Origin: Metabacillus lacus
GTDB lineage: Bacteria; Bacillota; Bacilli; Bacillales; Bacillaceae
Direction: 5' to 3'
Assembly: GCF_009674805.1 (NCBI RefSeq)
Contig: NZ_WKKI01000032.1
Span: forward strand, 1-44,907
Length of the DNA stretch: 44,907 nucleotides
Each line of letters opens with the position of its first letter. The stretch's first letter is position 1. Positions 33,724 through 44,689 of this stretch are shown here, piece after piece. A program made the position numbers and the translations under genes. The notes beneath the pieces were generated by a model, which did not search any database, had not been told where the DNA came from, and saw nothing but the letters and a program-made list of their open reading frames with translations.

Positions 33724-36137
33724 ATTTTGCTAGTGTCATTGTGGATGTCCCAGCGAAACAAACAGATAAGCCGTTTGATTATGAAATACCTGCTGCCTGG
33801 AAAAACCTTATCAAGCCGGGAATGAGGGTAGTCGTGCCTTTTGGGCCTCGAAAAGTACAGGGGTTTGTTATCGATATCAAGGAAGAAGCTGATTACCCGA
33901 AAACCCGTAAAATAGTCGAAGTGCTGGATTTGACACCTTCATTAACGCCGGAACTTCTGGAAGTGGGGCACTGGCTGACTGAAACGACTCTGTGCTTTAA
34001 AATTACAGCGTTTGGAGCAATGCTGCCGGCAGCCATGAAGGCGAAATATGAAAAGGAAATCCTTCTTGTGAAAGAAGAGTTCAGAGACTCTCTTTCTCAA
34101 GACGTACAGCCCTATTTTATTAACAGCAATAGCTTTGCCTGGAGTGAAGCTGAAAAAGCAGGTATCCTGCCAAACCTTCAAAAAGAAATTGAAAAAGGGC
34201 TGCTTGAGGTCTATTATAAAGTAAGCCAAAAAGGAAACAGGAAAACCACCAGGTACATCAAGGCTGCATTAAACCAAAAGCAGCTGTTGGAAGCAGCAGA
34301 GGAAATGCCGGCCCAAGCCCGCAAACAAAAGGAATTGCTGGAGTTTTTTTCAGAAACAGAAGATGCTGCCTTTACTTCTCAGGAGCTTCAGGCAGCAGCA
34401 GCAGCGTCAGATTCCACAATCAGAAGCCTTGTGAAAAAGGGCTTTCTTCAAGAAGAGTGGGTGGAAAGCTACCGTGATCCTTATGCAGATAGACGTTTTG
34501 AACAAACAGAGCCTCTTTCTTTAACAGAAGAACAGGAAGGGGCCATAAAACCTATCCTTCAAAAGGTGGAAGACGGGCAGCATCATGTGTTTTTAATGTA
34601 TGGTGTTACTGGAAGCGGAAAAACGGAGGTTTACCTTCAATCAATTGAGGCAGTGCTGCAAAAAGGAAAAGAAGCAATCGTTCTGGTGCCTGAAATAGCT
34701 TTGACACCCCAGATGGTTGAAAGATTCAAGGGGAGATTCGGCTCTCTTGTCGCTGTTTTGCACAGCGGCCTGTCAACAGGCGAAAAGTATGATGAATGGC
34801 GCAAAATTCAAAGAAAAGAAGTCAAGCTTGTCGTAGGAGCCCGATCAGCAATATTTGCTCCTTTTGAAAATCTTGGCATGATTATTATAGACGAAGAGCA
34901 TGAAACCAGCTATAAACAGGAAGAAAACCCAAGATATCATGCAAGGGACGCGGCTATTTTCAGGGCCAGAAAACACAATTGTCCTGTCGTTCTTGGAAGT
35001 GCCACTCCGACACTAGAATCTTTTGCAAGAGCAAAAAAAGGAAATTATGAGCTGCTGTCATTGCAGGGAAGGGTTAACAGCAGGCCAATGCCGGAAGTCT
35101 CCATTGTTGATATGCGGGAAGAGCTGCGAAAAGGAAACAGAACAATGTTTTCCACGGAGCTTTTAGAGCAGTTGAGAAACAGAGTGGAAAAAGGCCAGCA
35201 GTCTGTATTGTTTTTAAATAAAAGAGGATATTCTTCTTTTGTCATGTGCAGGGATTGCGGCTATGCAATTCAATGTCCTCATTGTGACATTTCGCTGACT
35301 TATCATCGCTCAGGTCAGCAGCTGAAGTGCCATTACTGCGGACATGAAGAGCCAATGCCGAGTGTTTGCCCGGAATGCAGCAGTGAGCATATACGCTTTT
35401 TTGGAACAGGGACTCAAAAAGTGGAGGAAGAGCTTGCGAAAGTCCTTCCTGAAGCCCGTGTGATTAGAATGGACGTGGATACGACCGGAAGAAAAGGAGC
35501 TCATGAAAAACTTCTTTCTGCCTTTGGAACTGGTGAAGCCGATATTCTCCTTGGTACGCAAATGATTGCCAAGGGGCTGGATTTTCCGAAAGTTACCCTC
35601 GTAGGTGTGCTTGCTGCAGATACGATGCTGCACCTTCCTGATTTCAGGGCTTCCGAAAAGACATTTCAGCTCTTGACCCAGGTGAGCGGAAGGGCGGGAC
35701 GGCATCTTTTATCGGGTGAAGTCATCATTCAGACATATACGCCTGAACATTACAGTATTCAACTGACAAAGCAGCATAACTATCTGGCTTTTTACGAGCA
35801 GGAAATGCAGCTCAGAAAACAATACGCTTATCCTCCTTTTTATTACCTGGCTCTCGTGACAGTGTCTCATCCCGATCTTCTCGGAGCGGTCTCTGCAAGT
35901 GAGAAAATCGTGTCATTTCTGCAGGCCCAGCTACAGGTTTCTACTCAGATATTAGGTCCTGCTGCATCTCCAATTCCCCGGATTAACAATAGATATCGTT
36001 ATCAATGCATGATAAAATACAAACGGGAAAATAACCTTGCTGCAGCTTTAAAAGCTGTAAATGAACGGTTTCAACAGGAAATGCAGCAGAATGGCCTTGG
36101 CATCAGCATAGATTTGAACCCTTATCAGCTCATGTAG
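33720..36137 (+). CDS. priA: Primosomal replication restart helicase PriA
   Basis: 3'-5' superfamily 2 helicase that reloads the replisome at stalled forks. The 805-residue protein has the Walker A motif GVTGSGKTEV (Lys301), the DEEH box IIIDEEHETSYKQEE, eight zinc-binding cysteines (CRDCGYAIQCPHCD, then CHYCGHEEPMPSVCPEC) and motif VSGRAGR. The start overlaps the coaBC stop. Confidence 0.97.
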   Translation: MNFASVIVDVPAKQTDKPFDYEIPAAWKNLIKPGMRVVVPFGPRKVQGFVIDIKEEADYPKTRKIVEVLDLTPSLTPELLEVGHWLTETTLCFKITAFGAMLPAAMKAKYEKEILLVKEEFRDSLSQDVQPYFINSNSFAWSEAEKAGILPNLQKEIEKGLLEVYYKVSQKGNRKTTRYIKAALNQKQLLEAAEEMPAQARKQKELLEFFSETEDAAFTSQELQAAAAASDSTIRSLVKKGFLQEEWVESYRDPYADRRFEQTEPLSLTEEQEGAIKPILQKVEDGQHHVFLMYGVTGSGKTEVYLQSIEAVLQKGKEAIVLVPEIALTPQMVERFKGRFGSLVAVLHSGLSTGEKYDEWRKIQRKEVKLVVGARSAIFAPFENLGMIIIDEEHETSYKQEENPRYHARDAAIFRARKHNCPVVLGSATPTLESFARAKKGNYELLSLQGRVNSRPMPEVSIVDMREELRKGNRTMFSTELLEQLRNRVEKGQQSVLFLNKRGYSSFVMCRDCGYAIQCPHCDISLTYHRSGQQLKCHYCGHEEPMPSVCPECSSEHIRFFGTGTQKVEEELAKVLPEARVIRMDVDTTGRKGAHEKLLSAFGTGEADILLGTQMIAKGLDFPKVTLVGVLAADTMLHLPDFRASEKTFQLLTQVSGRAGRHLLSGEVIIQTYTPEHYSIQLTKQHNYLAFYEQEMQLRKQYAYPPFYYLALVTVSHPDLLGAVSASEKIVSFLQAQLQVSTQILGPAASPIPRINNRYRYQCMIKYKRENNLAAALKAVNERFQQEMQQNGLGISIDLNPYQLM

Positions 36138-36198
36138 TTTAAAAGAAATTTGATTGAGGAAAGCTAGATTTACTGAATTTTTTTTTGGAGGTACAGTT

Positions 36199-36687
36199 TT
36201 GTCTATTTTAAAGATTGTTACGTATCCGGCTGAAGTGCTCGAAAGAAAATGTGAGCCGGTTACAGAGTTTGATCGAAATCTTGCACGGCTTTTAAATAAT
36301 ATGTATGACACGATGATTGAAGAGGATGGAGTCGGCCTTGCAGCTCCTCAGGTAGGAATTTGCAAAAGGGTCGCCATTGTTGATATAGGAGACGAGACGG
36401 GAACGATAGAACTAATCAATCCTGAAGTAATAGAAGAGAAAGGCACCCAGACCGGACCAGAAGGCTGCTTGAGCTTTCCTGGATTATTTGGAGAAGTAGC
36501 GCGTTCTCAATTTGTTAAAGTCTCAGCAATGAACCGGAAGGGAAAACCTTTTGTTATAGAAGCAACAGGTTTCCTGGCTAGAGCTCTTCAGCATGAAATC
36601 GACCATTTGAATGGTGTTTTATTTACTTCAAAGGTTTCCCGCTATTTTGAGGAAGATGAGCTTGAAGAGATGGAAGGTGAAGAATGA
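36199..36687 (+). CDS. def: Peptide deformylase
   Basis: Metalloenzyme that removes the N-formyl group from nascent proteins. The 162-residue product has all three motifs: [10 protein letters not shown] (from residue 44), EGCLSFPG (metal ligand Cys90) and QHEIDHLNG (metal ligands His132 and His136, catalytic Glu133). The start is TTG at 36199, with GGAGG (36187-36191) 7 bases upstream; the frame is open to 36154 through a T-rich stretch but homologues start here. It overlaps fmt, the enzyme that adds the formyl group. Confidence 0.95.
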   Translation: MSILKIVTYPAEVLERKCEPVTEFDRNLARLLNNMYDTMIEEDGVGLAAPQVGICKRVAIVDIGDETGTIELINPEVIEEKGTQTGPEGCLSFPGLFGEVARSQFVKVSAMNRKGKPFVIEATGFLARALQHEIDHLNGVLFTSKVSRYFEEDELEEMEGEE

Positions 36688-37634
36688 TGACAAAAATAGT
36701 GTTTATGGGTACACCGGACTTTGCAGTACCGGTGCTGCGCCAGTTGATAGAAGAAGGCTATGATGTGGCAGCCGTAGCAACGCAGCCTGACAGGCCTAAG
36801 GGAAGAAAAAAGGTGCTGACTCCTCCTCCTGTAAAGGTGGAAGCTGAAAAGCACGGACTTCCTGTTTATCAGCCGGAAAAGATTAGAAATTCGAGTGAAC
36901 TGGAAGAGATCCTGGCGCTGGAGCCTGATCTCGTAATTACTGCTGCTTTTGGACAAATACTTCCCAAAGAACTGCTTGATGCACCTAGGCTCGGCTGTAT
37001 TAATGTTCACGCGTCGCTTCTGCCTGAGCTCCGCGGAGGGGCTCCCATTCATTATGCAATTATGGAAGGCAAGAAAAAGACCGGTGTCACCATTATGTAT
37101 ATGGCTGAAAAGCTGGATGCTGGAGATATTCTTACTCAGACAGAAGTTGAAATTGACGAAAGAGATCACGTCGGTTCCATGTTCGATAAACTGAGCACAG
37201 CAGGTGCAGATCTACTGTCAAAAACGCTTCCAGACCTGATTGAGGGCAGATTGCAGGCAGAAAAGCAGGATGAGGGAAAAGTTACCTTTGCCTCCAACAT
37301 TAAAAGAGAACAGGAAGAGATTGACTGGACACGTGATGGAGAGAGCATCTACAACCACATCAGGGGAATGCACCCATGGCCGGTAGCTTTTACAAAACTA
37401 AATGGTGATGTGATGAAAATTTGGTGGGGAGAAAAAATGGAAAGCTCCAATAAAGCTGAGCCTGGAACAGTCATTGGCCAGGATTCAGACGGCTTTGTTG
37501 TCGCCACAGGGGATAGTACTGCCATCAAGGTTGTCGACCTTCAGCCTGCAGGGAAAAAACGAATGTCAGGCAAGGATTATCTGAGGGGTACCTCCCTTGC
37601 AGCGGGCACGAAGCTTGGAGATGACCATGAGTAA
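36684..37634 (+). CDS. fmt: Methionyl-tRNA formyltransferase
   Basis: Formylates initiator Met-tRNA using 10-formyl-tetrahydrofolate. The 316-residue protein opens with [15 protein letters not shown] and has the catalytic [20 protein letters not shown] segment and [13 protein letters not shown]. An alternative start is the next ATG, 3 bases on, as in B. subtilis. It overlaps def by 4 and rsmB by 8 bases. Confidence 0.97.
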   Translation: MMTKIVFMGTPDFAVPVLRQLIEEGYDVAAVATQPDRPKGRKKVLTPPPVKVEAEKHGLPVYQPEKIRNSSELEEILALEPDLVITAAFGQILPKELLDAPRLGCINVHASLLPELRGGAPIHYAIMEGKKKTGVTIMYMAEKLDAGDILTQTEVEIDERDHVGSMFDKLSTAGADLLSKTLPDLIEGRLQAEKQDEGKVTFASNIKREQEEIDWTRDGESIYNHIRGMHPWPVAFTKLNGDVMKIWWGEKMESSNKAEPGTVIGQDSDGFVVATGDSTAIKVVDLQPAGKKRMSGKDYLRGTSLAAGTKLGDDHE

Positions 37635-38973
37635 AAGCAGCAATGTAAGAGAAGTTGCATTGGATGCACTTATATCGATAGAAAAAAATCAGGCCTACAG
37701 CAATCTTCTGCTGAATTCTGTAATCAATAAGCATCATTTGAACGAAAAGGATGTCGGTCTGCTGACAGAGCTCGTATACGGAACCCTCCAGCGGAGAGAT
37801 ACACTTTCCTATTATTTATCAGCTTTTACGGCAAAAAATAAAAAGCTGGAAAAGTGGGTTGAAACATTATTGAAATTATCTATTTACCAGATGGTTTATT
37901 TGGAAAGAATACCAGACAGGGCCGTTATTTTTGAAGCGGTTGAAATTGCCAAAAAAAGAGGCCATAAGGGTATATCCTCTTTGGTTAACGGCATTCTTCG
38001 CGGAATTCAGCGCAATGGTCTTCCAAATTTTGATTCAATAAAAGATCCCCTTGAAAAAATATCGGTTGAGACAAGCCATCCTTACTGGCTGGTTAAACAA
38101 TGGGCTGATGAAGCTGGGATTGAGGAAGCCAGAAGAATGTGTGAAATCAATCTGCAGCCTCCGATTCAGACAGCCAGAATCAACAGAATGAGAACCACCA
38201 TGGCTGATTTGCTTGTACTGCTGGAACAGGAAGGGATTTCCGCAGAAAAAGGTGATTTATCTCAGGATTCCATCAAAATACTAAAAGGAAATCTTGCCAG
38301 AACAGCCGCATTCAAAAACGGGTTATTAACAATTCAGGATGAAAGCTCAATGCTTACAGCAAGAGCCTTGAATGCTTCCCAAGAGGATAAGGTTCTGGAT
38401 GCATGTGCTGCTCCCGGCGGAAAAACCTCTCATATTGCGGAATTGATGGACGGACAGGGCAAGGTCGTTTCTTTAGATCTGCATGAACACAAAGTCAAGC
38501 TAATTAAGGAGCAGGCTGAGAGGCTCGGATTACAAAACGTCGATGCAAAAGCGATGGATGCAAGACTTGCCGGAGAAGCTTTTCAAAAAGAAGAGTTCTC
38601 TAAAGTTCTGGTGGACGCACCATGCTCTGGATTCGGGGTAATCAGAAGAAAGCCTGATATAAAGTATACAAAAAAGCCTGGTGACATCAGCAAGCTTGCC
38701 TCTATTCAGCTGGAGATTTTGAATTCAGTAGCACCACTTGTAAAAAAAGGTGGTACACTTGTATATAGTACTTGTACAATTGAACGTGAGGAAAACAAAG
38801 ACGTAGTTAACAAATTTCTGGAAAGTCATCCGCAGTTTGAAGCAGATACAGATCTCGCTGAAAGAATGCCTGAAAAGGCAAGGCCCTTTGTGAAAAACGG
38901 TCAGCTTCAGCTTTTGCCCCACTACTTTGGCACGGACGGATTTTTTATAGCAAGTTTAAAAAGGAAGGTGTAA
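37627..38973 (+). CDS. rsmB: 16S rRNA (cytosine-967) methyltransferase RsmB
   Basis: SAM-dependent m5C methyltransferase (Sun/YloM). The 448-residue protein has an N-terminal NusB-like domain (about residues 5-135), a SAM-binding site [18 protein letters not shown] and the two m5C cysteines in [16 protein letters not shown] and [11 protein letters not shown]. The ATG at 37627 is chosen because TTGGAG lies 6 bases before; ATG 37621 and TTG 37597 are also in frame. Confidence 0.95.
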   Translation: MSKSSNVREVALDALISIEKNQAYSNLLLNSVINKHHLNEKDVGLLTELVYGTLQRRDTLSYYLSAFTAKNKKLEKWVETLLKLSIYQMVYLERIPDRAVIFEAVEIAKKRGHKGISSLVNGILRGIQRNGLPNFDSIKDPLEKISVETSHPYWLVKQWADEAGIEEARRMCEINLQPPIQTARINRMRTTMADLLVLLEQEGISAEKGDLSQDSIKILKGNLARTAAFKNGLLTIQDESSMLTARALNASQEDKVLDACAAPGGKTSHIAELMDGQGKVVSLDLHEHKVKLIKEQAERLGLQNVDAKAMDARLAGEAFQKEEFSKVLVDAPCSGFGVIRRKPDIKYTKKPGDISKLASIQLEILNSVAPLVKKGGTLVYSTCTIEREENKDVVNKFLESHPQFEADTDLAERMPEKARPFVKNGQLQLLPHYFGTDGFFIASLKRKV

Positions 38974-38980
38974 TACCACT

Positions 38981-40078
38981 ATGAAACAACAAGAAGAACA
39001 AACAGCTGAAAAAAAGAAAAATAAATCTCCTGAAAAGCCCTCCATCTATTCTCTAAAATTGGAAGAGCTGAAAAAGTGGCTTACTGCCAACGGAGAGAAG
39101 AGTTTTAGGGCAGAGCAGGTATTTGACTGGCTGTATGTAAAAAGGGCGGCTTCTTTTGAAGAAATGTCTAATCTTTCTAAGAATTTAAGAGATCTGCTCC
39201 AGGAACATTTCGTATTAACCACTTTAAAAACACTCATACAGCAAACCTCCGCTGATGGTACGATGAAGTTTTTATTTGAATTGCATGATGGCTATTCTAT
39301 TGAAACCGTATTAATGAGGCACGAGTATGGAAACTCTGTATGTGTCACAACTCAGGTAGGCTGCAGAATCGGCTGTACCTTCTGCGCATCAACACTTGGC
39401 GGCTTAAAGAGGAATCTGGAAGCAGGAGAAATTGTTGCACAGGTTGTAAAAGTACAGCAGGCACTGGATGAACTGGACGAGCGTGTCAGCAGTGTTGTGA
39501 TTATGGGAATCGGGGAGCCATTTGATAATTACGATGCTATGATGTCATTTTTGACAATTATCAACCATGACAAAGGGCTGAATATAGGAGCCCGCCACAT
39601 TACTGTATCCACAAGCGGCATCATCCCGAAAATCTATAAATTTGCCGATGAAAAAACGCAAATCAATTTTGCCATTTCCCTCCATGCACCTAATAATGAA
39701 ATCAGAAGCAGACTGATGCCGATTAATAAAGCTTACAAACTTACAGATTTAATGGAAGCTGTAAAGTATTATATTGAAAAAACAGGCCGCCGAATCAGCT
39801 TTGAATATGGGTTGTTCGGGGGAGTGAATGACGGTGTAGAGCATGCAGAAGAACTTGCGGAGCTTGTTAAAGGAGTAAAATGCCATATCAACCTGATTCC
39901 TGTTAACTATGTTCCTGAGCGGGATTATGTAAGAACACCGAAAGAGAAGATCTTTGAATTTGAAAAAACATTAAAAAAACGCGGAGTAAATGTTACTATT
40001 CGACGCGAACAAGGTCACGACATAGATGCAGCATGCGGACAGTTGAGAGCGAAGGAGCGTAAAGAGGAGACGAGGTGA
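38981..40078 (+). CDS. rlmN: Dual-specificity 23S rRNA (A2503) / tRNA (A37) methyltransferase RlmN
   Basis: Radical SAM enzyme making 2-methyladenosine. The iron-sulfur cysteines are Cys128, Cys132 and Cys135 in [11 protein letters not shown], and the C-terminal methyl-carrying Cys352 lies in [10 protein letters not shown]. The 365-residue length is normal. The lysine- and glutamate-rich first 20 residues ([18 protein letters not shown]) extend slightly before the conserved domain. It follows rsmB by 7 bases and precedes prpC. Confidence 0.96.
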   Translation: MKQQEEQTAEKKKNKSPEKPSIYSLKLEELKKWLTANGEKSFRAEQVFDWLYVKRAASFEEMSNLSKNLRDLLQEHFVLTTLKTLIQQTSADGTMKFLFELHDGYSIETVLMRHEYGNSVCVTTQVGCRIGCTFCASTLGGLKRNLEAGEIVAQVVKVQQALDELDERVSSVVIMGIGEPFDNYDAMMSFLTIINHDKGLNIGARHITVSTSGIIPKIYKFADEKTQINFAISLHAPNNEIRSRLMPINKAYKLTDLMEAVKYYIEKTGRRISFEYGLFGGVNDGVEHAEELAELVKGVKCHINLIPVNYVPERDYVRTPKEKIFEFEKTLKKRGVNVTIRREQGHDIDAACGQLRAKERKEETR

Positions 40079-40082
40079 CAAG

Positions 40083-40844
40083 GTGAAGACGGTCTTTTTA
40101 ACAGATAGGGGTAGAGTAAGAAAGATAAACGAGGACAATGCAGGTGTATTTCTCAACGAGGCCGGCATTGTTCTGGCCCTTGTGGCAGACGGGATGGGAG
40201 GCCACCTTGCAGGAGATGTAGCGAGTGAAATGGCTGTGAAGCAGCTGCAGGCTTTGTGGGAGCAGGAAAACAGCATCAGCACGCCTGAACAAGCTGAAGA
40301 GTGGCTGAAAGAAAATGTTCTGAAAGTGAATAAACACTTATACAGGCATGCACTTGAAAACCCAGAGTGCCAGGGTATGGGAACAACTCTGGTAGCTGCT
40401 GTATGTACGGAAGCATTTGCCACCATAGGGCATATAGGCGACAGCAGGTGCTACCTGCTCAATTCCAGCGGGTTCAAACAAATCACTGAGGATCATTCGC
40501 TTGTCAATGAGCTAGTAAGATCAGGACAGATTACAAAAGAAGCTGCCGAACAGCATCCTCGCAAAAATGTCCTGCTTAGAGCACTGGGTACAGAAGATCA
40601 TGTTGAACTCGAGGTGTCCTCACTAAGTCTGGAAGAGTCAGAGACACTCCTGCTTTGTTCAGACGGACTCTCAAATAAAGTGAGCGATGAAGATATTGCA
40701 GCCATTTTAAAAAGAGATCAGCCATTGGAGGAAAAAGCAGAAACTCTGATCAGTCATGCGAACGAAAACGGCGGAGAAGATAATATTACTATTGTCATAG
40801 CAGAGCAGACGGCTGCTTCCGAAAAGGGTGAGCAGACGTGTTAA
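40083..40844 (+). CDS. prpC: PP2C-type serine/threonine protein phosphatase PrpC
   Basis: Manganese-dependent phosphatase that reverses PrkC phosphorylation. The 253-residue protein has the metal-binding motifs DRGRVRKINEDNAG, VADGMGGHLAGDVAS, GDSRCYLL, SDGLSNKV and GGEDNITIVI. The start is GTG at 40083, with GAGGTG (40072-40077) 5 bases before. It overlaps prkC by 7 bases, a conserved Bacillus gene pair. Confidence 0.96.
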   Translation: MKTVFLTDRGRVRKINEDNAGVFLNEAGIVLALVADGMGGHLAGDVASEMAVKQLQALWEQENSISTPEQAEEWLKENVLKVNKHLYRHALENPECQGMGTTLVAAVCTEAFATIGHIGDSRCYLLNSSGFKQITEDHSLVNELVRSGQITKEAAEQHPRKNVLLRALGTEDHVELEVSSLSLEESETLLLCSDGLSNKVSDEDIAAILKRDQPLEEKAETLISHANENGGEDNITIVIAEQTAASEKGEQTC

Positions 40845-42811
40845 TCGGCAAAAGAATAAACGGCCGTTACAAGATTAAGGAAGTAATCGGCGGCGGTGGA
40901 ATGGCTAATGTATATCTGGCCAAAGATGTGATACTTGAAAGAGAAGTAGCTCTTAAAGTCTTAAGGTTTGATTTTGCTAATGATGATGAGTTTATCAGAA
41001 GGTTCAGACGGGAAGCTCAATCTGCAACAAGCCTGGCTCACCCTAACATTGTCAGCATTTACGATGTAGGAGAAGAAAAAGATATTTATTATATCGTGAT
41101 GGAATATGTAGACGGCACTACGCTGAAGCAATACATACAGCAAAAAGCGCCTTTGCATCCAAGAGAGGCTGTCAACATTATGGAGCAGATTGTTTCTGCA
41201 ATCGCCCATGCCCATGACAACCAGATTGTCCATCGGGATATTAAACCTCATAATATTTTGATAGACGGGCATGGAAATGTGAAAGTCACAGATTTTGGTA
41301 TTGCTATGGCGCTAAGTTCCACAACCATTACACAGACAAATTCAGTGCTGGGAACTGTCCACTACCTATCACCCGAGCAGGCGAGAGGCGGGCTTGCGAC
41401 AAAGAAATCTGACATATACTCACTGGGAATCGTTTTATTTGAGCTGCTTACAGGAAGGCTCCCATTTGACGGGGAATCAGCAATCAGCATTGCCCTGAAA
41501 CATCTACAGTCTGAAACGCCTTCTCCCAAACGATGGAATAGTGCTGTTCCCCAAAGTGTAGAGAATATTATACTGAAGGCAACAGCAAAAGATCCCTTTT
41601 ACCGGTATGAGTCTGCCGAAGCATTGGAAGAGGATTTAACCACTGCTTTTCGAGCAGACAGGGTAGATGAAAAAAAGCTCGTGATCCCAGTTGATGACGA
41701 TGTGACGAAAGCAATTCCTGTGATTACCGATGATAAATTTTCCAACAAGGTTACCGATGATACATTAATACACAGCCCTGATAAAGAAGAGGCCGTTCAT
41801 AACAGCAGTGAAATCACAACAAAGAAGAAATCCAAAAAGAAGAAAAAGAAAAAAGGGAAAACAGCTAAAATTCTTGTTTCTATCTTTTTAATCCTTGTTC
41901 TTGCAGCAGTATCTGCATTCACCGTGCTCCCGTCTGTATTGCTTCCTAAAGATATTGAGGTGCCTGATGTCTCAGGTCAGCAATATGAAACGGCTGTATC
42001 TATGCTCGTTGAATCAGGTTTTCTCGTGGAGGATCCCATCCTTTCTGATGATGAAGAAGTCCCTGAAGGAGATGTGATAAGAACTGATCCAGTCAGGGGA
42101 GCAATGGCTAAAGAAGGTTCGCTCGTGAAGATTTATAAAAGCTCAGGCAAGAAAAGATCTGTGATTGAGGATTATGAGGGACAGAATATAGACAGAGTCA
42201 GAAGTATTCTGGACAGGCGCGGTTTTGCCAATATTGAAGTAGAAGAGGTTTTTGATGAATCCTCACCGGGAACCATCCTTGACCAGGATCCTGCGGGCGG
42301 AACGGAAATTGTCCCTTCAGAAGAAGAAATCATGTTTACAGTCAGTAAAGGTCCGGAAGCTGTTACTTTGAGAAATCTTGCAGGATACTCCAAAGAAGCT
42401 GTTTATGCTTATGAAGAAGATAAAGGAATCAGCATGATTGAAAGTGAAGAGTATTCTGATACTGTTCCAAGAGGACAAGTGATTTCCCAAAACCCTGCAG
42501 CTGGAGAAAGTGTTATGCCTGGAGACAGGGTAAATGTTGTTTTTTCCCTTGGGCCTCAAGAACGGCCTGTGAAATCCGTTGTGAAAACAATTGATATACC
42601 TTTTGACGAAGAATACGGGGAGGAAGCTGGAGTTAGGATTTCCATCGATGATGCTGAGCATTCCATTTCTGATCCTTTCGAAGAGTTTACAATCACTGAG
42701 TCAACAAGCAGAACAATTGAGTTTAAAATAGGAGCAGACCAAAAAGCGTACTATCAGGTCATGATCAATGATAAGGTCATTCAATCTGATACAATCCCAT
42801 ACCCGGAATAA
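40838..42811 (+). CDS. prkC: PASTA-domain serine/threonine protein kinase PrkC
   Basis: Membrane kinase that senses muropeptides and regulates spore germination and stationary-phase metabolism. The 657-residue protein has an N-terminal Hanks kinase domain with GGGGMANVYLAKD, Lys40, HRDIKPHN (about residue 133) and DFGIAMAL. A lysine-rich juxtamembrane stretch and one transmembrane segment (about 344-366) follow. Outside are three PASTA repeats (about 372-585) and a C-terminal beta domain. The start is GTG at 40838 with AAAGGGTGAG upstream. Confidence 0.96.
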   Translation: MLIGKRINGRYKIKEVIGGGGMANVYLAKDVILEREVALKVLRFDFANDDEFIRRFRREAQSATSLAHPNIVSIYDVGEEKDIYYIVMEYVDGTTLKQYIQQKAPLHPREAVNIMEQIVSAIAHAHDNQIVHRDIKPHNILIDGHGNVKVTDFGIAMALSSTTITQTNSVLGTVHYLSPEQARGGLATKKSDIYSLGIVLFELLTGRLPFDGESAISIALKHLQSETPSPKRWNSAVPQSVENIILKATAKDPFYRYESAEALEEDLTTAFRADRVDEKKLVIPVDDDVTKAIPVITDDKFSNKVTDDTLIHSPDKEEAVHNSSEITTKKKSKKKKKKKGKTAKILVSIFLILVLAAVSAFTVLPSVLLPKDIEVPDVSGQQYETAVSMLVESGFLVEDPILSDDEEVPEGDVIRTDPVRGAMAKEGSLVKIYKSSGKKRSVIEDYEGQNIDRVRSILDRRGFANIEVEEVFDESSPGTILDQDPAGGTEIVPSEEEIMFTVSKGPEAVTLRNLAGYSKEAVYAYEEDKGISMIESEEYSDTVPRGQVISQNPAAGESVMPGDRVNVVFSLGPQERPVKSVVKTIDIPFDEEYGEEAGVRISIDDAEHSISDPFEEFTITESTSRTIEFKIGADQKAYYQVMINDKVIQSDTIPYPE

Positions 42812-42822
42812 GGAGGAAGTTT

Positions 42823-43707
42823 ATGCCTGAAGGCAAAATTGTGAAAGCATTGAGCGGGTTTTATTATGTATTGGACGGTAACAGGAAAGTACAGTGCAGA
42901 GGCAGGGGAATATTTAGAAAAAATAAGATTACTCCCCTTGTAGGCGACGAAGTAGTCTATCAGGCGGAGAATGATCTTGAGGGCTATATATTGGAAGTAA
43001 AGGATCGGAAAAATGAATTGATTAGACCGCCCATTTCCAACGTCGATCAGGCGATTCTCGTATTTTCTGCATTAGAACCCGAATTTAGTCCTGTCCTGCT
43101 TGACCGATTCCTTGTTTTAATTGAAGCCAATGAAATAGAACCGATCATTTGCATCAGCAAAATGGATCTCCTTGAGGATAAGGGGGGAAAAAGCCGCCTG
43201 GAATCCTACATAAGGGATTACAGGGACATTGGCTATCATGTTGTGCTGACTTCCGCACTCGAAGAAGAAAGCCTGCAGCCGCTTCTGCCTTTTTTCCAAG
43301 AACGAATATCTGTATTTGCAGGTCAGTCCGGTGTAGGTAAATCAAGCCTTTTGAACGCACTGAAACCTGAACTGGAGTTAAAAACAAATGATATTTCTAA
43401 TCATCTTGGCAGGGGAAAACATACAACAAGGCACGTAGAGCTGATTCACGTTGGTGATGGCCTGGTTGCTGACACACCAGGATTCAGTTCGCTGGATTTT
43501 ACGGATATTGAAGTAGAAGAACTTTCATATTGCTTTCCTGAAATGAGAAAGAAAAGTGCAGATTGCAAATTCCGGGCCTGTACTCATACAGCTGAACCTA
43601 AATGTGCTGTAAAAGCAGCTGTTGAAACTGGAGGCATTACCGAACACCGCTATAAAAACTACCTTAGTTTTTTAGAAGAAATTAAAGACAGAAAGCCGAG
43701 GTATTAA
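42823..43707 (+). CDS. rsgA: Ribosome small subunit-dependent GTPase RsgA (CpgA/YloQ)
   Basis: Circularly permuted GTPase that matures the 30S subunit. The motifs are in permuted order: G4 (ISKMDLL), then G1 ([12 protein letters not shown], from residue 167), then G3 (DTPGF). An N-terminal OB domain and a C-terminal zinc site (Cys248, Cys253, His255, Cys261) complete the 294-residue protein. AAGGAGG precedes the ATG. It follows prkC by 11 bases; CpgA is a known PrkC substrate in B. subtilis. Confidence 0.96.
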   Translation: MPEGKIVKALSGFYYVLDGNRKVQCRGRGIFRKNKITPLVGDEVVYQAENDLEGYILEVKDRKNELIRPPISNVDQAILVFSALEPEFSPVLLDRFLVLIEANEIEPIICISKMDLLEDKGGKSRLESYIRDYRDIGYHVVLTSALEEESLQPLLPFFQERISVFAGQSGVGKSSLLNALKPELELKTNDISNHLGRGKHTTRHVELIHVGDGLVADTPGFSSLDFTDIEVEELSYCFPEMRKKSADCKFRACTHTAEPKCAVKAAVETGGITEHRYKNYLSFLEEIKDRKPRY

Positions 43708-43709
43708 AC

Positions 43710-44354
43710 ATGGTAAAGATCGCACCTTCCATATTAGCAGCCAACTTCGCAAGATTGGAAGAAGAAATACAAAGTGTTGAAGCAGGAGGCGCAGATTATA
43801 TCCATATTGACGTGATGGACGGGCACTTTGTACCGAATATCACAATTGGGCCGCTTGTAGTAGATGCTGTCAGGCCGATTACAAAGCTTCCTTTAGATGT
43901 ACATTTGATGATTGAAAAGCCGGAAGCATATATTGACGCCTTTGTGGAAGCAGGGGCTGATATAATCTCTGTACATGTGGAAGCTTCTCCACATTTGCAT
44001 AGAACCATTGAGCAGATTAAGCAAAAGGGCATTAAAGCTGGTGTCGTGCTGAATCCACACACACCTGTGGAAACGATTGAGGGTATTTTGGAAGAAGTAG
44101 ATCTTATTCTGATTATGTCAGTAAATCCCGGATTTGGCGGGCAGACATTTATTCAGTCGTCTCTAAAGAAAATGCGCACTCTGTCTCAATGGAAAAAAGA
44201 AAGAAATCTGTCTTATGAAATAGAAGTAGACGGCGGGGTAAATGAGGAAACAGCTAAACTCTGCAAAGAAGCCGGAGCTGATGTGTTGGTTGCTGGTTCA
44301 GCCATTTATCAGCAAAACGACCGTGCAGCTGCCATAAGAGCAATCAGAGGATAG
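43710..44354 (+). CDS. rpe: Ribulose-phosphate 3-epimerase
   Basis: Interconverts ribulose 5-phosphate and xylulose 5-phosphate. The 214-residue TIM barrel shows [44 protein letters not shown] and [10 protein letters not shown]. It follows rsgA by 2 bases. A terminator and then an insertion sequence follow; thiN and spoVM, which come next in B. subtilis, are not reached in this window. Confidence 0.97.
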   Translation: MVKIAPSILAANFARLEEEIQSVEAGGADYIHIDVMDGHFVPNITIGPLVVDAVRPITKLPLDVHLMIEKPEAYIDAFVEAGADIISVHVEASPHLHRTIEQIKQKGIKAGVVLNPHTPVETIEGILEEVDLILIMSVNPGFGGQTFIQSSLKKMRTLSQWKKERNLSYEIEVDGGVNEETAKLCKEAGADVLVAGSAIYQQNDRAAAIRAIRG

Positions 44355-44372
44355 TATTTTAGTTGTAAAGTC

Positions 44373-44400
44373 AAGAACCGCCGATATGATGGCGGTTCTT
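44373..44400 (+). terminator. Terminator after rpe
   Basis: AAGAACCGCC (44373-44382) / GGCGGTTCTT (44391-44400), 8-nt loop, then TTAG; a good stem with a short T tail. Confidence 0.75.
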
Positions 44401-44404
44401 TTAG

Positions 44405-44689
44405 TTGTGAAAGTTTCTGTTGCATTTTTGAGCAAAAGATGAAATTCTGGGAGGGATGTTTCACTTGCACCAATGCTTATCATACAGTTTCTGTATACAG
44501 CATAGAACCCGATAAACCTGGTTAAGCACTTTCTCAAATAATAGGCTTAACAATTCCGCATATTGGATAAATCTTAAAAAAGCGCTAATTAACCTGAGGT
44601 ATTTCGTCTTCAGACCCATAAGCAGCACAAAATGAGGGGTTGATGAGATAAACGGAAACGCTTACCTTATTTTATTCCCATTATTTATC
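44405..44689. other. Intergenic stretch between rpe and the insertion sequence
   Basis: No gene is supported here. The only structure noticed is a pair of overlapping palindromes at 44482-44500: ATACAG-TTT-CTGTAT followed by the self-complementary CTGTATACAG. Confidence 0.5.

Noticed and set aside
44648-44662. Catabolite-responsive (cre-like) site in CGGAAACGCTTACC
   Set aside because: Two mismatches to the consensus and no gene downstream other than the insertion sequence.
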